Translations under genes and position numbers: made by a program
DNA from: a bacterium
GTDB taxonomy: Bacteria; Lindowbacteria; 2-12-FULL-62-27
Assembly (NCBI GenBank): GCA_016202645.1
Contig: JACQOF010000059.1
Span: 1 to 12,077 of the forward strand
Length of the DNA stretch: 12,077 nt
Direction of reading: 5' to 3'
The notes under the pieces: model-generated
Database searches by the model: none
What the model saw: the letters and a program-made list of their open reading frames with translations, nothing else
What the model was told of the DNA's origin: nothing
In this document: piece after piece, positions 6,241-12,077 of the stretch
Numbering within the stretch: position 1 is the first letter of the stretch
Layout of the letters: the number at the start of each line of letters is the position of its first letter

Positions 6241-6683
6241 TGGCAGCCCGCCTTCAGCCGTTCCGTCCGCTTCTTCGGATTCTCGACGCCAATTTCAACC
6301 GGGCGCTTGAAGGTTGCCGCGTGATCGAGGACGCCCTCCGGCTCGGGCGCGAAGGCGCGCGCGGGCGGTATTTCCGCGTAAAAATATTCCGGCATCGTCT
6401 GTCATTTCTTCGTTCCCGCTTCGGCATCCGCCGTCTTCTGGCGGGCCGCCGGGTCCTGCAGGATCCGGGGGCGTTCCGCCGGGACGTGCTGGAGCGCCGA
6501 TATCCGTCGACCCATGCGATGCTCGCCGCGAATCTCCAGCGCGTCAAGGAATCTCTGCGGGTCATCGAGGAGGTCGGCCGGACCGTTCCGGATTCCGGCC
6601 CGCTCGCCGGGGGCGCCAAGCGTCTCCGGTTCCAAGCGTACGGTTTGGAAGAAAGCATTCTATCCCGGGGAAGGGGCCGATGA
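6240..6683 (+). CDS. thiD2: Stand-alone ThiD2-type HMP-phosphate kinase
   Basis: The 147-residue product matches the ThiD2 domain, known as an N-terminal fusion to ThiE or as a free protein, which phosphorylates hydroxymethylpyrimidine phosphate to the diphosphate used by ThiE. Two diagnostic repeats are visible: RILDANFNRALEGCRVIEDA at residues 13-32 and NLQRVKESLRVIEE at 98-111, each of the form N-x-x-R-x-x-E-x-x-R-V-x-E. Between them lies an Arg-rich stretch and a conserved-looking YPSTHAML. The start is GTG, overlapping the asp23 stop by 1 bp; a purine-rich GGAAGGA lies 13 nt upstream. The next gene overlaps by 4 bp (ATGA). The matching ThiE is 1.9 kb downstream on the same strand, separated by the HDOD and metallo-beta-lactamase genes. 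Function is inferred from family knowledge. Confidence 0.85.
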   Translation: MAARLQPFRPLLRILDANFNRALEGCRVIEDALRLGREGARGRYFRVKIFRHRLSFLRSRFGIRRLLAGRRVLQDPGAFRRDVLERRYPSTHAMLAANLQRVKESLRVIEEVGRTVPDSGPLAGGAKRLRFQAYGLEESILSRGRGR

Positions 6684-7543
6684 CCACGATGTTTCCTGTA
6701 GACAAAATCATTTCCCAGATCGACAAGCTTCCGAGCCTGCCCACGTCCGTCGGCAAGGTGATCGAAGTAGCCAACAATCCGAAGGCATCGCCGGTGGAGC
6801 TTTCGAACGTGATCAAAATCGACCCGGTCCTGACCGCGAAAGTCCTGAAACTTGTCAACTCAGCCTATTTCAGCCTTCCGGACCAGATCACGAACCTGAA
6901 CCGCGCCATCATCCTCCTCGGGATCAACACCATCAAGAACCTTGCCATCTCCACGGCCGTCGTCGGCCAGTTTTCCAAGACCAAGCACAAGCGGTTTGAC
7001 ATCGACAAGTACTGGAAGCACTGCATGGCCGTCGCCGTGCTGTCCAAGAAATTCGCGCAGCAGCTCAAGGTCGACAAGCGCTTCCTCGAGGAATATTTCA
7101 TCGCGGGACTTCTGCACGACATCGGCGAGGTCGTGATCATCGAGCTTTTCCCCGACAAGCTGGACCAGATGATGAACAAGGTGGACGCCGGTGCGGGGTT
7201 GGAGGAGGTCGAGCGCGAGTTTCTCGGCTCGACCCATTCCGAGATCGGCGCGGCGCTCGGCCGGCACTGGAAGATCAGCGAGAACCTGATCGCCGTCATC
7301 GAGGAGCATCACGACCCGAACATTGCCGGCGATTTCGCCCAGATGGTGCTGACCGTTCACATGGCCAACATCTACTGCAACCAGAACAACCTCGGCATGC
7401 CGGGCTGCCACACCGCCGCCGCCGCCCCCGAAATCATCGCCAAACTCGGTCTTGACCCCGGCATGATCGCGGAGGCGACGAGCAATCTCGACGAAGAGTT
7501 GAACAAAGCGACTTCGTTCCTCAAAACCGCCGGCGCGGCCTGA
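6680..7543 (+). CDS. HDOD domain signalling protein
   Basis: A 287-residue stand-alone HDOD protein (HD-related output domain). The N-terminal half has the family pattern LPSLPTSVGKVIEVANNP (17-34), DPVLTAKVLKLVNSAYF (48-64) and an AIILLGINTIKNL helix. The second half holds LHDIGEVVI, retaining H146 and D147, and later EHHDP. HDOD proteins are thought to lack phosphohydrolase activity and to act as output modules in chemotaxis, cyclic-di-GMP or stress signalling; no receiver or GGDEF domain is attached here. The ATG at 6680 overlaps the thiD2 stop; an ATG at 6689 is a close alternative, as AAGGGG at 6671-6676 is badly spaced for either. The metallo-beta-lactamase gene begins 7 bp downstream, so the pair is probably co-translated. 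Confidence 0.9.
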   Translation: MTTMFPVDKIISQIDKLPSLPTSVGKVIEVANNPKASPVELSNVIKIDPVLTAKVLKLVNSAYFSLPDQITNLNRAIILLGINTIKNLAISTAVVGQFSKTKHKRFDIDKYWKHCMAVAVLSKKFAQQLKVDKRFLEEYFIAGLLHDIGEVVIIELFPDKLDQMMNKVDAGAGLEEVEREFLGSTHSEIGAALGRHWKISENLIAVIEEHHDPNIAGDFAQMVLTVHMANIYCNQNNLGMPGCHTAAAAPEIIAKLGLDPGMIAEATSNLDEELNKATSFLKTAGAA

Positions 7544-7550
7544 CACCGGG

Positions 7551-8435
7551 ATGAAAGTCACCTTCTGGGGCGTCCGCGGTTCGGTGCCGGCGCCGGGACC
7601 CAAAACGGTCCGCTACGGCGGCAATACCACCTGCGTGGAGCTTCGCACCGACGACAACGCACTGATCATCCTCGACGCCGGCACCGGCCTCCGGCTCCTT
7701 GGCGAGCAGATCGTTTCCCGCAAGGAAAAAGTCAACACGAACATCCTGCTCTCGCACACGCATTGGGACCATGTCTGCGGATTTCCGTTTTTCATACCGG
7801 CCTACATTCCCGGCAACTCGATCACCTTTCAGGGGCCCGTCCACTACGAGCAGAGCCTCAAGGACGTCATGGTCGGCCAGACCCAGTACGCCTATTTTCC
7901 GGTCCGGGTCGAGGACATGGCCGCGAACATCCAGTACAAGGATTTGAAGGAAGGTTCGTTTGAGCTGGAGGGGCTGAAAGTCCACACCCGGTATCTCAAT
8001 CATCCGGTCCTCGTGCTGGGGTACCGGTTCGAGTCCCCGAAGGGAAAGATTTTCTGTTTCGGCACCGACACAGAGCCCTACTACAATGTTTTCGGGGAGG
8101 GCGAAGACGCCGACCCGGACGCTCAGAACATCGCCGACGATTTAAACACCCGCATCGTCGATTTCGTCCGCGACGCGGATCTTTGCGTCTGGGACGGCCA
8201 GTACACGCCCGACGAGTACAAGATCAAGCAGGGCTGGGGCCACACGAGCACCGTCCAGTGCATGGAGATGGGGATGAAAGCCGGCGTCAAGCAGTTTCTC
8301 TACACCCACCACGATCCGACCCGTTCGGACGACGCCCTCGACAAGGTGCTGGAGGATTCCCGAAAATATCTGGCGGACAAGGGATCCAAGATGCAGATCG
8401 GCGCGGCGACCGAGGGCGTTACGATTGAGTTGTGA
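7551..8435 (+). CDS. Metallo-beta-lactamase-fold hydrolase, cyclic phosphodiesterase-like
   Basis: The 294-residue product is a binuclear-metal hydrolase with an apparently complete ligand set: SHTHWDH (H69, H71, D73, H74), H151 in YLNHP, D173 in GTDTE, H231 in GHTST and the HHDP block at 253-256. The opening MKVTFWGVRGSVPAPGP and the GGNTTCVEL strand are typical of the COG1235/PhnP-like branch, whose members cleave cyclic phosphodiesters. Position directly after an HDOD gene suggests a signalling role, perhaps turnover of a cyclic nucleotide, but substrate is inferred. No signal peptide is seen, so it should be cytoplasmic. The ATG at 7551 matches the expected first beta-strand; only CCGGG precedes it. 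The gene is followed by the composite repeat before thiE. Confidence 0.88.
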   Translation: MKVTFWGVRGSVPAPGPKTVRYGGNTTCVELRTDDNALIILDAGTGLRLLGEQIVSRKEKVNTNILLSHTHWDHVCGFPFFIPAYIPGNSITFQGPVHYEQSLKDVMVGQTQYAYFPVRVEDMAANIQYKDLKEGSFELEGLKVHTRYLNHPVLVLGYRFESPKGKIFCFGTDTEPYYNVFGEGEDADPDAQNIADDLNTRIVDFVRDADLCVWDGQYTPDEYKIKQGWGHTSTVQCMEMGMKAGVKQFLYTHHDPTRSDDALDKVLEDSRKYLADKGSKMQIGAATEGVTIEL

Positions 8436-8437
8436 TT

Positions 8438-8597
8438 GCTGTTGGCCGATGGCTGTTGGCTGACAGCTAATAACTATCGTTACTATTCAGCCTTCGCCGT
8501 CATTCCCGCGAAAGCGGGAATCCAGTCTGCTTTGCGACGGTCTGGATGCCCGCCTTCGCGGGCATGACGAACAGTTACCAACTATCAGCCAATAGCA
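8438..8597. repeat. Nested inverted-repeat element before thiE
   Basis: The 165-bp gap between the hydrolase and thiE is almost wholly repeat. The outer arms, 8451-8477 and 8571-8597, are complementary at 20 of 27 positions, with mostly transition differences. The inner arms, 8498-8525 and 8542-8569, match at 25 of 28. Each inner arm has its own perfect hairpin: TCCCGC-GAAA-GCGGGA and GCCCGC-CTTC-GCGGGC. The inner units resemble the ATTCCC...GGGAAT dispersed repeats of the Neisseria dRS3 kind seen in many genomes. The left outer part also reads as degenerate 7-bp units (GCTGTTG, GCCGATG, GCTGTTG, GCTGACA, GCTAATA). The transcript could fold into a large branched hairpin. No transposase or promoter was found within it. 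Confidence 0.9.
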
Positions 8598-8600
8598 AAC

Positions 8601-9269
8601 ATGTTTCCCCACCGCCTCTACCTGATCACCGACGAGCGCGTCCTCGGGCGCCGGCCTCTGATTGAAACCGTCGAAGCCGCCGTCCGCGGGGGCGTGGATC
8701 TCGTGCAGTACCGCAACAAAACCAAGCCGATCGAGGAGCAGGCCGATGAGGCCGGCCGGCTGAAAGAGCGGCTGGACCGGATGAATGTGCCGCTCATCAT
8801 CAACGATCATTCGAAAGTCGCCTATCTCACCGGCTCGGCGGGATTGCACCTCGGCCAGGAGGACGCTTTGATCTCCGAGGCGCGGAGATTTCTGCCGACC
8901 CAATGGATTGGACTGTCCACGCACACTCCGGAACAGGCCCGGCGGGCAGCCGCGGCGGGCGCCGCCTATATCGGATTCGGGCCCATTTTCCACGCGCGGA
9001 CCAAATCCGCCGGACCCGGAAATCCAAAATCCTGGCCGCCCGTCGGATGCGCGCTTCTAAGGACGGTCCTGCTCGCCAATCCCGCTCTTCCGATTTTTCC
9101 GATCGGCGGCATCGACGAGACGACCGTCGACGAAGTCCTCAAGGCCGGCGCGACCCGGCTGGCCGTCTGCGGCGCGATTCTGGGCGCGCGCGATCCCGAG
9201 GCGGCCGCCCGGGCTTTTCGAACTCGGCTCGACAAAAAACTCGACGGGAGGTATGGTGCCGGGCCATGA
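8601..9269 (+). CDS. thiE: Thiamine-phosphate synthase ThiE
   Basis: ThiE joins HMP diphosphate and thiazole phosphate to form thiamine phosphate. The 222-residue TIM-barrel product shows LYLITD (6-11), VQYRNK with Q36, R38 and K40, INDH with N68 and D69, LHLGQED (82-88), GLSTH (104-108), YIGFGPIF (123-130) and PIGGI near the C-terminus. The pyrophosphate loop reads HARTK (131-135), where homologues usually have two threonines (T-x-T-K); the first is alanine here. The ATG at 8601 begins right at the first barrel strand, so no later start is possible, yet no Shine-Dalgarno precedes it: the repeat element ends 3 bp upstream. The stop overlaps the pdhA start (ATGA). No TPP riboswitch was recognised. 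The identity is firm despite the loop substitution. Confidence 0.93.
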   Translation: MFPHRLYLITDERVLGRRPLIETVEAAVRGGVDLVQYRNKTKPIEEQADEAGRLKERLDRMNVPLIINDHSKVAYLTGSAGLHLGQEDALISEARRFLPTQWIGLSTHTPEQARRAAAAGAAYIGFGPIFHARTKSAGPGNPKSWPPVGCALLRTVLLANPALPIFPIGGIDETTVDEVLKAGATRLAVCGAILGARDPEAAARAFRTRLDKKLDGRYGAGP

Positions 9270-10330
9270 AGACTCCATCCGCGAAAACCGGGCGCGGCGC
9301 CGGATCGCCGAAGCGGGCGCAGACTGGAAATTCTCCGGCCGCGGGAATTGATCCGCAGGCCCTCGTCCGGATGTACCGGCAGATGCTGCGCATCCGCAAA
9401 TTCGAGGAGCGCTGTTACCAGGTTTATCTTCAGCGCAAGATCGGCGGCTTCTGCCACATTTACTCGGGCCAGGAGGCCGTCGCCGTCGGCATGATCGATC
9501 CGCTCGGCCCGGAGGATTACGTCATCACCGCCTACCGCGACCACGGCCAGGCCATCGCCCGGGGGATGTCGATGCGGGCCGCGATGGCGGAACTCTACGG
9601 CAAGGCCACCGGCTGTTCGCGGGGCAAGGGCGGCTCGATGCACTTCTTTGACGTCCCGGGCCATTTCATGGGCGGGCACGGCATCGTCGGCGCTCACATT
9701 CCCCTGGCCTGCGGCATCGGCTGGGGCATCAAGCACCGGGGGAAGGGCGGCGTCTGCCTCTGTTTTTTCGGCGACGGCGCGATGAACCAGGGCGCGGTCC
9801 ACGAAGGCTTGAATCTCGCGAGCCTCTACAAACTTCCGGTCGTCTTCGTCTGCGAAAACAACGGCTACGCCATGGGTACCGCAGTCTCCCGCGGCGCCGC
9901 CGAGGAACACATCTATCTCCGGGCCAATTCCTACAAAATGCCGACGCGCCGGGTCGAAGGAAACAACCTGTTCGAAGTCTACGAAGCCACCCAGGAGGCG
10001 GTCCGGCGGGCGCGGGAAGACCACCAGCCGGCGTTTCTCGAGGCCGTGACCTACAGGTTCCGCGGGCATTCGATGTCCGATCCGGGGAGCTACCGGACGC
10101 GGGACGAGGTCGAGGCGCACAAGTCACGAGACCCGATCGGGCAGGTGGTTCAGCATCTCGAAAAAAATCGGATCCTCGACGCCGCCGGGATCGAGCGGAT
10201 CGAGTCGGAGGTGGACGCGGAGGTTGAGGACGCCGTGAAGTTTTCGGAGGACAGCCCCCAGCCCGATCTCGACTCGGCCTACGAAGACGTCTACGTGAAT
10301 TATCCCGCGGACATCCGCCAGAGGCGGTAG
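9266..10330 (+). CDS. pdhA: Pyruvate dehydrogenase E1 component, alpha subunit
   Basis: The alpha subunit of the heterotetrameric, thiamine diphosphate-dependent E1, which decarboxylates pyruvate and loads the acetyl group on lipoyl-E2. The 354-residue product has the TPP-binding motif starting GDGAMNQGA (G169, D170, G171) and ending ENNGYAM (N198, N199). YRDHGQAIARGM and GKGGSMHF are standard. RFRGHSMSDPGSYR favours pyruvate over acetoin or branched-chain 2-oxoacid enzymes, where HSMSDP is usually different. About 28 N-terminal residues are basic, Ala/Gly/Ser-rich and probably disordered. The start at 9266 overlaps the thiE stop by 4 bp, with GGGAGG at 9246-9251, 14 nt upstream, slightly far for efficient initiation. 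pdhB starts 4 bp after the stop. A TPP-synthesis gene coupled to it fits its cofactor need. Confidence 0.95.
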   Translation: MKTPSAKTGRGAGSPKRAQTGNSPAAGIDPQALVRMYRQMLRIRKFEERCYQVYLQRKIGGFCHIYSGQEAVAVGMIDPLGPEDYVITAYRDHGQAIARGMSMRAAMAELYGKATGCSRGKGGSMHFFDVPGHFMGGHGIVGAHIPLACGIGWGIKHRGKGGVCLCFFGDGAMNQGAVHEGLNLASLYKLPVVFVCENNGYAMGTAVSRGAAEEHIYLRANSYKMPTRRVEGNNLFEVYEATQEAVRRAREDHQPAFLEAVTYRFRGHSMSDPGSYRTRDEVEAHKSRDPIGQVVQHLEKNRILDAAGIERIESEVDAEVEDAVKFSEDSPQPDLDSAYEDVYVNYPADIRQRR

Positions 10331-10334
10331 AGAA

Positions 10335-11342
10335 ATGGCCGAAATCGAATTCCGGAAGGCCCTGAACATGGCGATCGACGAGGAACTCGCCCGGGACCCC
10401 GACGTGTTTGTGATCGGCGAGGAAGTGGCCGAATACGACGGCGCCTATAAAGTCACGCGCGGCCTCCTCGCCAAATACGGCGCACGCCGCGTGGTCGACG
10501 CGCCGATCAGCGAGGGCGGGTTTTGCGGACTCGGCATCGGCGCCGCGATGCTCGGCATGCGCCCCGTCGTCGAACTCATGACGTTTTCCTTTTCGCTCGT
10601 CGCCATGGACCAAATCCTCAACAACGCCGCGAAGATCCGATACATGTCCGGCGGTCAGGTCCGCCTGCCCGTCACCTTCCGCGGACCGGGCGGCGTCGTC
10701 CACCAGCTCGGCGCGACGCACTCGAACGCGACCGAATCCATTTTCGCCCACACGCCGGGCCTCAAGGTCGTCGCCTGTTCGACTCCGGAAAACGCCAAGG
10801 GACTTTTGAAGTCCGCCATCCGGGACGACGACCCCGTGATTTTTCTCGAAAGCGAACTCTTGTACGCCCTGAAGGGCGAAGTCCCCGACGATCCGGAGTT
10901 CCTTCTGCCGCTTCACAAGGGCCGGGTTGTCCGGGAGGGATCCGACGTCACGCTGGTTGCCTGGTCGAAACGGGTTCATCAGGCCATGGAGGCCGCAGAC
11001 CGGCTGGCCGCTGACGGCATCCGCGCCGAAGTCCTCGACCTCATCAGTCTTCGGCCGCTCGATCAGGACCTCATCCTGAAATCCTTCCGGAAAACAAACC
11101 GACTCGTGACGGTGGAGGAAGGCTGGTCCTTCTGCGGGATCGGCGCGTCCATCGCCGACATCGTCCAGCGCCAGGCCTTCGATTTCATGGACGCGCCGGT
11201 CGAACGCGTGACTCTGGAGGAAGTGCCGATGCCCTACAACGAGGCCATGGAATACCACGTTCAGCCGTCGGTCGAAAAAATCGTCAAGGCCGCGCGCCGC
11301 GTTTTGTACAGGGACGTCAAGGAGTCCACCGATGGCCGTTAA
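10335..11342 (+). CDS. pdhB: Pyruvate dehydrogenase E1 component, beta subunit
   Basis: The 335-residue beta subunit completes E1. Recognisable blocks are FRKALNMAIDEELARD at the start, VIGEEVAEYDGAYKVTRGL, the E1-beta signature around DAPISEGGFCGLGIGAAMLGMRPVVE, and MTFSFSLVAMDQILNNAAKIRYMSGG. RGPGG then GATHSN follow, where most homologues read HSQ. The C-terminal part holds DLISLRPLD and VTVEEGW, a transketolase C-terminal domain that binds E2. Start and stop are intact. The ATG lies 4 bp after pdhA, with only AGAG as a weak ribosome site. The last 11 bp overlap the start of pdhC. Transketolase-like oxoacid dehydrogenase identity is certain; pyruvate as substrate rests on its partner pdhA. 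Confidence 0.95.
   Translation: MAEIEFRKALNMAIDEELARDPDVFVIGEEVAEYDGAYKVTRGLLAKYGARRVVDAPISEGGFCGLGIGAAMLGMRPVVELMTFSFSLVAMDQILNNAAKIRYMSGGQVRLPVTFRGPGGVVHQLGATHSNATESIFAHTPGLKVVACSTPENAKGLLKSAIRDDDPVIFLESELLYALKGEVPDDPEFLLPLHKGRVVREGSDVTLVAWSKRVHQAMEAADRLAADGIRAEVLDLISLRPLDQDLILKSFRKTNRLVTVEEGWSFCGIGASIADIVQRQAFDFMDAPVERVTLEEVPMPYNEAMEYHVQPSVEKIVKAARRVLYRDVKESTDGR
11319..11324 (+). promoter_or_regulatory. Ribosome binding site of pdhC
   Basis: AAGGAG lies 7 nt before the ATG at 11332, inside the end of pdhB. It is the strongest ribosome site in the thiE-pdh run and sets the pdhC start, consistent with E2 being needed in excess over E1 in the complex. Confidence 0.8.
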
Positions 11343-12077
11343 GATCAGCATGCCCAAACTCAGCGACACCATGACCGAGGGGAAGCTGATCGCGTGGCGC
11401 AAGAAAGAAGGCGACGAGGTCAAACCCGGGGACGTGCTGGCGGAAGTCGAGACCGACAAAGCCAACATGGACCTCGAGTCCTTCGACAAGGGAACGCTGC
11501 TGAAATGTCTTGTGAAGGAAAACGAAAAAGTCCGTGTCGGCGCGGTCCTGGCCGTGATCGGCGACCGGAAGGAGAATATCGACGCGATTCTCAAAGAAAT
11601 ATCCGGGGCGGCGCAGGTCCCGGTTGAAACGGAGAAACGGAGAGACGGAGAGACGGAGAAAGCCCGGAGCCCGGAGCCGGAGAAGGTCCCCCTCACGCGT
11701 CCGCCCGAGGCGGATGCCCTCTCCCCCGGCGCCATTCGGGTCTCGCCGCTGGCGGCGCGGATGGCGGCGGAGCATGGGATTCCGCTCGAGGGCGTCCGGG
11801 GATCCGGGCCGGGCGGGCGGATCGTGAAGGCCGACATCGAGACCGTTCTGAGCCAGGGACTGCATCTTCAACCGAAACGTCCCGCCGCCGCGGCCATCCA
11901 GATCGTCAACAAACTTGTCGAAACGCTGACGCCCCTCGACGGCATGCGGAAAGTGATCGCCGACCGGATGACGCAGGCCAAGCAGACCATCCCGCATTTT
12001 TATCTGCAGGACCGCATCCCGATGGACCGCGTGGTCGGCCTTCGGGCCGCCCTCAACTCCCGGACGCCGGACAGGGA
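11332..12077 (+). CDS. pdhC: Pyruvate dehydrogenase E2, dihydrolipoamide acetyltransferase (3' end missing)
   Basis: E2 forms the core of the complex and moves the acetyl group from lipoyl-lysine to CoA. The frame stays open to the window edge (248 codons, partial). Domain order: one lipoyl domain (residues 1-85) with the lipoylated K43 in ETDKANMD; a charged linker (92-134); a peripheral subunit-binding domain (135-173, IRVSPLAARMAAEHGI then GPGGRIVKADI); a second linker; and the start of the catalytic acetyltransferase domain (from about 201, PLDGMRKVIADRM, then TIPHFYLQ). The catalytic HxxxDG motif lies beyond the edge. Linker residues 100-110 are encoded by an 8-bp tandem repeat in frame. 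The gene overlaps pdhB by 11 bp and has a strong ribosome site. The E3 gene is not in view. Confidence 0.95.
   Translation, partial: MAVKISMPKLSDTMTEGKLIAWRKKEGDEVKPGDVLAEVETDKANMDLESFDKGTLLKCLVKENEKVRVGAVLAVIGDRKENIDAILKEISGAAQVPVETEKRRDGETEKARSPEPEKVPLTRPPEADALSPGAIRVSPLAARMAAEHGIPLEGVRGSGPGGRIVKADIETVLSQGLHLQPKRPAAAAIQIVNKLVETLTPLDGMRKVIADRMTQAKQTIPHFYLQDRIPMDRVVGLRAALNSRTPDR
11629..11683. repeat. 8-bp tandem repeat (x4) followed by a 7-bp repeat, inside pdhC
   Basis: Four 8-bp units, ACGGAGAA, ACGGAGAG, ACGGAGAG, ACGGAGAA (11629-11660), are followed after two bases by CCCGGAG, CCCGGAG and the related CCGGAGA (11663-11683). Three 8-bp units equal 24 bp, so the encoded linker has an 8-residue period (TEKRRDGE, then TEK). 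The tract keeps the reading frame and sits in the flexible linker between the lipoyl and subunit-binding domains. Confidence 0.92.

Noticed and set aside
6314-6679. Upstream extension of the HDOD frame by 122 codons
   Set aside because: It overlaps thiD2 in another frame, and its peptide is Pro/Arg/Ala-rich without HDOD similarity.
6860-7603. A 247-codon minus-strand frame
   Set aside because: It is antisense to the HDOD gene and has no recognisable fold, only the Asp/Val/His-rich bias of antisense GC-rich frames.
8438-8597. Insertion sequence or complete mobile element
   Set aside because: There is no transposase, and no clear target-site duplication could be identified. A miniature element remains possible but is not shown.
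8436-8600. TPP riboswitch before thiE
   Set aside because: I looked for the conserved CTGAGA and the following thi-box core and did not find them. The region is explained by inverted repeats of the dispersed-repeat type.
8903-9265. Upstream extension of the pdhA frame by 121 codons
   Set aside because: It lies within thiE in another frame; E1-alpha similarity begins only after the ATG at 9266.
9729-11837. A 702-codon open frame on the minus strand
   Set aside because: It lies antisense to pdhA, pdhB and pdhC, which have complete family motifs. Its peptide is Arg/Pro/Asp-rich with no recognisable domain, as expected for a shadow frame in GC-rich DNA.
1-12077. A new defence, retron or diversity-generating system
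   Set aside because: No reverse transcriptase, nuclease, toxin, Cas or other effector domain is present, and every sizeable gene except the radical SAM protein has an ordinary family assignment.

Overview
The window is a GC-rich, gene-dense piece of a bacterial chromosome. A Sec-exported beta-barrel porin points to a diderm cell, and a CuA-type cytochrome oxidase subunit II points to aerobic respiration. Short dispersed palindromes and tandem heptamers like those common in uncultured environmental bacteria are frequent. I cannot name the phylum from this sequence alone. No rRNA, tRNA, transposase, integrase or CRISPR array was seen.

Layout. (1) Bases 1-2017, minus strand: a porin of the alginate-export type followed 5 bp later by coxB, with a GC-rich palindrome beyond coxB. 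(2) Bases 2018-2318: a divergent intergenic region with two perfect palindromes. (3) Bases 2319-4523, plus strand: mobB and mobA (overlapping ATGA), which make guanine-dinucleotide molybdenum cofactor, then a beta-ureidopropionase-like amidohydrolase. (4) Bases 4533-5645, minus strand: an unassigned radical SAM protein with a C-terminal cysteine cluster, convergent with the amidohydrolase. (5) Bases 5646-5868: a divergent promoter region with a terminator-like palindrome. (6) Bases 5869-8435, plus strand: a tight run of an Asp23/Gls24 protein, ThiD2, an HDOD signalling protein and a metallo-beta-lactamase-fold hydrolase. (7) Bases 8438-8597: a nested inverted-repeat element built partly of degenerate 7-bp units. 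(8) Bases 8601-12077, plus strand: thiE overlapping pdhA, then pdhB and pdhC, the last cut by the window edge.

How the genes fit together. ThiD2 and ThiE supply consecutive steps to thiamine phosphate. Thiamine diphosphate is the cofactor of the E1 component encoded by pdhA/pdhB, and thiE is joined to pdhA by a 4-bp overlap, so cofactor synthesis and its consumer appear to share one transcript. Acetyl-CoA production would feed respiration ending at the oxidase encoded at the left edge.

The most unusual thread is repetitive DNA at gene boundaries and inside genes. A 10-copy 7-bp array encodes the MobB tail and ends on the first base of the mobA start codon. An 8-bp array encodes part of the PdhC linker. 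A composite palindrome sits 3 bp before thiE and replaces any normal ribosome binding site. I saw no convincing new defence or mobile system. The repeat families, the orphan radical SAM protein and the thiamine/PDH coupling are the leads worth following.
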